From positions 1 to 64,000 of the forward strand of contig CAIVUX010000038.1 in NCBI GenBank assembly GCA_903909215.1: a DNA stretch of 64,000 bases, in the 5' to 3' direction. The translations under genes were made by a program, and so were the position numbers. Of the stretch, positions 60,213 through 64,000 are shown piece by piece. The DNA is from an uncultured Ferrovum sp. Its GTDB lineage: Bacteria > Pseudomonadota > Gammaproteobacteria > Burkholderiales > Ferrovaceae. Within the stretch, counting starts at the first letter, position 1; the number at the start of each line of letters is the position of its first letter. The notes beneath the pieces were generated by a model, which was not told the origin of the DNA, ran no database searches, and was given only the letters and a program-made list of their open reading frames with translations.

Positions 60213-61405
60213 TGGCAGACCACTCGGGCGTATTTGCGCTTGCCTACTTGCAACACCACGTTGGCCCCTGCGTGAAGCTTAAGCGCCTTATCGCTGACCC
60301 GCTCGCCATCTATGCGCACGCCGGCCGCCTCAATCATGCGCAGCGCTTCGGATGTACTGGCGCATAGGCCCGAGAGCTTTAACACCTGCGCAATGGGTAA
60401 CCCCTCAGCCCCCGCTTCCAATGAACATTCCGGCAAATCTTCTGGTATGGCGTTGCCGCGAAAGCGCGCCTCAAAATCTTCCAAGGCCGCCACACTGGCC
60501 GCTTGGCCGTGAAAGCGCGTCACGATTTCCTGCGCCAGCGCCACCTTAATGTCACGGGGGTTGCGCCCCTCATTCACTTCCTTCTTCCACGCACTCAAAG
60601 TGGTTAAGGACTCGAAGGAGAGCAGCTCCAAATAGCGCCACATGAGTTCGTCGGATATGGACATCAATTTGCCAAATTGTTCTGTGGGCGCCTCACTGAT
60701 GCCGATGAAGTTGTTCATGGATTTCGACATCTTGTTGATGCCGTCCGTACCCTCTAAAAGCGGCATGGTCAGAATGCATTGAGGCGTCTGGCCATAATGC
60801 TTCTGCAATTCGCGCCCCATGAGCAGATTGAATTTCTGGTCCGTACCCCCCAGTTCCAGGTCGGCTTTCAAGGCCACGGAATCATAGCCTTGCACCAGGG
60901 GATAGAGAAACTCATGGATGGCGATGGGCTGCTCGGCCTTATAGCGCTTAGAGAAATCGTCGCGCTCCAGCATGCGCGCCACAGTATGGGTGGCCGCCAG
61001 CTTAATCATGCCCGCCGCACCCAATTGGTTCATCCAGGTGGAATTAAAGGCCACAGTGGTGCGTTGGGGATCCAGAATTTTGAATACTTGGGCGGTGTAG
61101 GTGGCGGCATTGGCCTCAATTTGTTCCGGCGTTAAAGGCGGGCGCGTGGCATTGCGCCCCGTGGGGTCGCCAATCAAGCCGGTAAAGTCGCCAATGAGGA
61201 ACGTCACCTCATGGCCCAGATCTTGCATTGTTTTAAGCTTATTGATGAGCACCGTGTGACCCAAGTGCAGGTCAGGTGCGGTGGGGTCAAAACCCGCTTT
61301 TACGCGCAAGGGTTTGCCGGTTTTAAGACGAGAGATGAGTTCGGCTTCGGGCAAAATCTCTTCTGCGCCCCGTTTAATTTCGCTAAAGGTGCTCTCAAAC
61401 GTCAT
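60209..61405 (-). CDS. tyrS: Tyrosyl-tRNA synthetase
   Basis: A 398-residue class I synthetase charging tRNA-Tyr. The HIGH motif is HLGH (near residue 48), KMSKS is intact ([11 protein letters not shown]), and a C-terminal S4 domain follows ([16 protein letters not shown]). Start ATG 61405 (MTFESTF) with GGAG upstream. First gene of tyrS-MFS-MATE, divergent from the M23 peptidase gene. Confidence 0.97.
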   Translation of the reverse strand: MTFESTFSEIKRGAEEILPEAELISRLKTGKPLRVKAGFDPTAPDLHLGHTVLINKLKTMQDLGHEVTFLIGDFTGLIGDPTGRNATRPPLTPEQIEANAATYTAQVFKILDPQRTTVAFNSTWMNQLGAAGMIKLAATHTVARMLERDDFSKRYKAEQPIAIHEFLYPLVQGYDSVALKADLELGGTDQKFNLLMGRELQKHYGQTPQCILTMPLLEGTDGINKMSKSMNNFIGISEAPTEQFGKLMSISDELMWRYLELLSFESLTTLSAWKKEVNEGRNPRDIKVALAQEIVTRFHGQAASVAALEDFEARFRGNAIPEDLPECSLEAGAEGLPIAQVLKLSGLCASTSEALRMIEAAGVRIDGERVSDKALKLHAGANVVLQVGKRKYARVVCH

Positions 61406-61500
61406 TGTGTAGAGCTCCAAAAAATGCAATGGTTTTTGCTTACTACTTGATATTTCATGGGAATTTGTCTTGAGTCCTGGTTTCTGATAGAGTGTGCCTG

Positions 61501-62844
61501 ATGAAAATGATCAAAATTTGTGCGCAAGCGCTTAATCGTTGGATTTTAACGCAAAAATCCACCGTTAAGGCTTCCGATTCCCGTCGCAACGGCATGGTGG
61601 CCACCCTGCTGATCCTGTCTTTTGGTGTGGCCACTGCTTTTGGCCTCACGCCGGGCACCTCTTTAAGCCCCATACCGGTAAGCGCTGTGATTGAAGACAT
61701 TACCCGTGACAACCTCACTCCCACGGAAACGCCGGGCATCTATACCCAACAAGACTTGGTGCGCAGCGGTGACACCTTAGCCTCCTTGCTGTTTCGTATG
61801 GGCGTGGATGATCGCGCAGCGCTGGACTTTATGCGCACAAATGCCATCGCCAAAACCATTTACCAACAAATGTCTCCGGGCAAACCCATCCGCGTACAGA
61901 AACGCGCCAATGGCGACCTCATCTCCTTACGTTTTCCTCAGTCCGACAGCCACACCTTGGTGGTGGAGCGCTTGGGCGAGCAGTTTCAAGCCGCTAGCGT
62001 GGCGGTGGGCAGCCTGCGCCGTGTGGTACAGACCTCTGGCACCATTGAAAGCTCGCTTTTTGCCGCAGCTGATGCCGCTGGGCTACCGGACAATGTAACC
62101 CATCAACTGAGCAAACTCTTTTCTACGGATATCGATTTTCACAACGACCTGCGCGCGGGCGACACCTTCTCCGTGGTGTATGAAGCCGCCCAAGACGACT
62201 TCGACCAAGTGAAGCCCGGCAAAATCTTGGCCGCGGAGTTTGTGAACAAAGGCATTCCGGTGCGCCGGGTGTACTTTGATGGCCCTGAAGGGGGTGACTA
62301 TTACACCGCTGATGGAGTTGGTTCTCGTACCGCCTTTTTACGCTCCCCCATTGAGTTCTCGCGCGTGAGTTCCGGCTTCATGACCATGCGCCTGCACCCC
62401 ATTCTCAACACCATGCGCGCCCATCAGGGCATTGATTTGGCGGCCCCCACGGGCACGCCCGTGGTATCGGTGGCCAATGCCACAGTGACCTTTGTGGGTT
62501 GGCGCAACGGTTACGGCAACGTGATTGAATTGCACCACGCCATGGGAATAGATACGGTATACGGACATCTGTCACGCATTGCCACGGGCCTGCACGCGGG
62601 CAACCATATCCGTCAGGGCGACTTGATTGGTTATGTGGGGATGACCGGTTTGGCCACAGGCCCGCATCTGCATTACGAATTTAAGATCGCTGGCATTCAG
62701 CGCGACCCCCAAGGTCCTGAAGTGCCGCGCATAGCGTCCACCAATTTAACGGGACGCGCCAAGGCGCAGTTTATGAGCGCCACCGCCCCCTACATCACGT
62801 CTTTGAATGCCATCCGCGGATTAGCGCTCGCCAAGTTTGAATAA
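61501..62844 (+). CDS. M23 family metallopeptidase (peptidoglycan endopeptidase)
   Basis: A roughly 447-residue envelope protein with one N-terminal membrane or signal segment (about residues 28-50), an OapA/LysM-like region ([15 protein letters not shown]) and a C-terminal lysostaphin-type domain. Zinc ligands are present: HQGIDLAAP, then HLHYE, so the enzyme should be active. It resembles MepM-like endopeptidases that open peptidoglycan cross-links. GTG at 61492 is an alternative start. It lies 3 bp from anmK. Confidence 0.92.
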   Translation: MKMIKICAQALNRWILTQKSTVKASDSRRNGMVATLLILSFGVATAFGLTPGTSLSPIPVSAVIEDITRDNLTPTETPGIYTQQDLVRSGDTLASLLFRMGVDDRAALDFMRTNAIAKTIYQQMSPGKPIRVQKRANGDLISLRFPQSDSHTLVVERLGEQFQAASVAVGSLRRVVQTSGTIESSLFAAADAAGLPDNVTHQLSKLFSTDIDFHNDLRAGDTFSVVYEAAQDDFDQVKPGKILAAEFVNKGIPVRRVYFDGPEGGDYYTADGVGSRTAFLRSPIEFSRVSSGFMTMRLHPILNTMRAHQGIDLAAPTGTPVVSVANATVTFVGWRNGYGNVIELHHAMGIDTVYGHLSRIATGLHAGNHIRQGDLIGYVGMTGLATGPHLHYEFKIAGIQRDPQGPEVPRIASTNLTGRAKAQFMSATAPYITSLNAIRGLALAKFE

Positions 62845-62847
62845 GTC

Positions 62848-63945
62848 ATGACGGACTGCTTTGTTGGCCTCATGTCCGGTACCAGCTTAGACGGCATTGA
62901 TGCCGTAGTGGTGGACTTCTCCGAAAAAAAACCCAAGGTTCTCTCTGAAGCATCGTTTCCCATGCCCCCACGTTTGCGTGTGGCGCTGCTGGACCTCAAC
63001 GATCCCGATGGTAAAAACGAATTGGACCGTGCCGCACGCGCCGGCGTAGAGTTGGCGCAGCATTATGCACGCATGGCGCGCGAAGCCATTGCCCGTTCAG
63101 GCTTAGGCCCTGGGCGCATCACCGCCATTGGTTGCCACGGACAAACCGTACGCCACCACCCGGAACTGGGTTACACCATTCAATTGGGTAATGGCGCGTT
63201 ATTGGCCGAGCTGTCGGGTATTACCGTGGTGACGGATTTTAGATCGCGTGATATTGCAGCTGGGGGACAAGGCGCACCCTTGGTGCCCGCCTTTCATGAT
63301 GCGGTGTTTCGCAGCGAGACCATCCCGCGCATGATTCTTAATTTGGGCGGCTTCTCTAACCTCACGCTGTTGCTACCCGGACGCGAAACCGGGGGCTATG
63401 ATTGTGGGCCCGCCAATGTGCTGCTGGATGGCTGGATTGAGCGCCACCGGGGGTTGTCTTTTGATGCGGATGGGGCTTGGGCGCGCACGGGTACCGTGTC
63501 TCAACCCCTCCTGCAAGCCTTGCTGTCGCACCCTCATTTCAAACGTTCAGCGCCGAAGAGTACCGGGCGCGATGAGTTTCATTTGCGTTGGCTGGACGCG
63601 CTGCCTCAAGTAGCGGGATTAAAACCAGAAGACGTGCAGGCCACCTTAGCGGAATTGAGCGCACAGGCGGCAGCAGTTTGTATTGCTGCGGAACAAGTGG
63701 CCGGGTTGGAAGTGTACTGCTGCGGTGGAGGCGCGTTTAATAATGTGGTGGTTGAGCGCATACAGGCGCTTTTGCCCGGTGTGACTGTACTCACCACAGA
63801 CGCTCTGGGTATTCCCGTGCATTTGGTGGAGGCCAGCGCCTTCGCGTGGCTGGCCAAAGCTTTGTTAGACCATCAACCGGGCAACTTGCCCGCCGTCACC
63901 GGCGCCCATGGGCCGGTGTTGCTGGGCGCCATCTACCCCGCCTAA
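62848..63945 (+). CDS. anmK: Anhydro-N-acetylmuramic acid kinase
   Basis: A 365-residue ASKHA-fold kinase that phosphorylates and opens 1,6-anhydro-MurNAc for cell wall recycling. Signatures: FVGLMSGTSLDGIDAVVVDF, GCHGQTVRHHP, and GGYDCGPANVLLDGW. Adjacent to the M23 peptidase; with slt elsewhere in the window (whose products it would reuse) it makes a muropeptide recycling theme. Confidence 0.97.
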   Translation: MTDCFVGLMSGTSLDGIDAVVVDFSEKKPKVLSEASFPMPPRLRVALLDLNDPDGKNELDRAARAGVELAQHYARMAREAIARSGLGPGRITAIGCHGQTVRHHPELGYTIQLGNGALLAELSGITVVTDFRSRDIAAGGQGAPLVPAFHDAVFRSETIPRMILNLGGFSNLTLLLPGRETGGYDCGPANVLLDGWIERHRGLSFDADGAWARTGTVSQPLLQALLSHPHFKRSAPKSTGRDEFHLRWLDALPQVAGLKPEDVQATLAELSAQAAAVCIAAEQVAGLEVYCCGGGAFNNVVVERIQALLPGVTVLTTDALGIPVHLVEASAFAWLAKALLDHQPGNLPAVTGAHGPVLLGAIYPA

Positions 63946-64000
63946 GTAGGCGTGTTGGCCCCGCGGTTGGCAGAGGCACCGCGAATCAACGTACCAATTC
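63942..64000 (-). CDS. Possible C-terminal end of a truncated gene
   Basis: An open frame on the minus strand enters from the window edge and ends TAG, overlapping the anmK stop; it encodes IGTLIRGASANRGANTPT at its end. Only 19 codons are visible. Genes for ErpA and a bactofilin commonly follow anmK in betaproteobacteria, but this end cannot be assigned to either. Confidence 0.3.
   Translation of the reverse strand, partial: IGTLIRGASANRGANTPT

Noticed and set aside
1-64000. CRISPR arrays, prophage, insertion sequences or defence genes
   Set aside because: The only repeats are the short palindromes; none has regular spacers of 30 bases or so, and every gene recognised is a core, envelope or transport gene.

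Overview
The window is a gene-dense, almost entirely housekeeping stretch of a Gram-negative chromosome, most likely a betaproteobacterium of the Nitrosomonadales/Burkholderiales type. I infer this from gene order: tpiA-secG-tRNA-Leu-nuoA..N, greA-yhbY-rlmE-ftsH-folP-glmM, bamE divergent from fur, dapF-DUF484-xerC, and tyrS-M23 peptidase-anmK. I cannot name a genus. No gap between genes exceeds about 170 bases, and I see no rRNA, prophage, insertion sequence, transposase or CRISPR array.

Layout. 1-14.5 kb: a Nudix hydrolase and a complete 14-gene respiratory complex I operon (nuoA-N, minus strand), preceded by tRNA-Leu(GAG), secG and tpiA. 16-20 kb: the phosphate importer pstSCAB, which reads into tpiA. 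20-28 kb: ppx, dgkA, a GT4 glycosyltransferase, a PlcP/LpxH-like phosphoesterase and an OlsB-like N-acyltransferase (minus), facing ppk, a CYTH triphosphatase and sixA (plus). 28-39 kb: glmM, folP, ftsH, rlmE, yhbY, greA, carB, carA, dapB, bamE. 39-48 kb: fur, sucD/sucC, a DUF2889 protein, slt, cca, a MidA-type methyltransferase and ttcA. 48-51 kb: the methyl-cycle operon metK-ahcY-metF. 51-55 kb: lpxL, dapF, DUF484, xerC. 55-64 kb: a TonB-dependent receptor with a small His/Cys membrane protein, MATE and MFS transporters, tyrS, an M23 peptidase, anmK, and the 3' end of one more possible gene.

Two things stand out. First, a 13-bp near-perfect palindrome, GGGGTC(A/T)GACCCC, occurs 15 times, usually as closely spaced pairs. 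The pairs sit between genes (three of four between convergent genes) and also in frame inside dapF and a TonB receptor gene; single copies lie inside nuoG, slt and carB. It looks like a REP-type element that tolerates or exploits insertion in coding sequence. Second, phosphate uptake, polyphosphate metabolism and enzymes able to exchange phospholipids for phosphorus-free lipids sit side by side between 16 and 28 kb, which suggests a phosphate-starvation island.

Smaller points are a carA promoter followed at once by a strong leader hairpin, a Cca enzyme lacking the usual HD phosphohydrolase motif, and a candidate Pho box overlapping the ppx stop codon.
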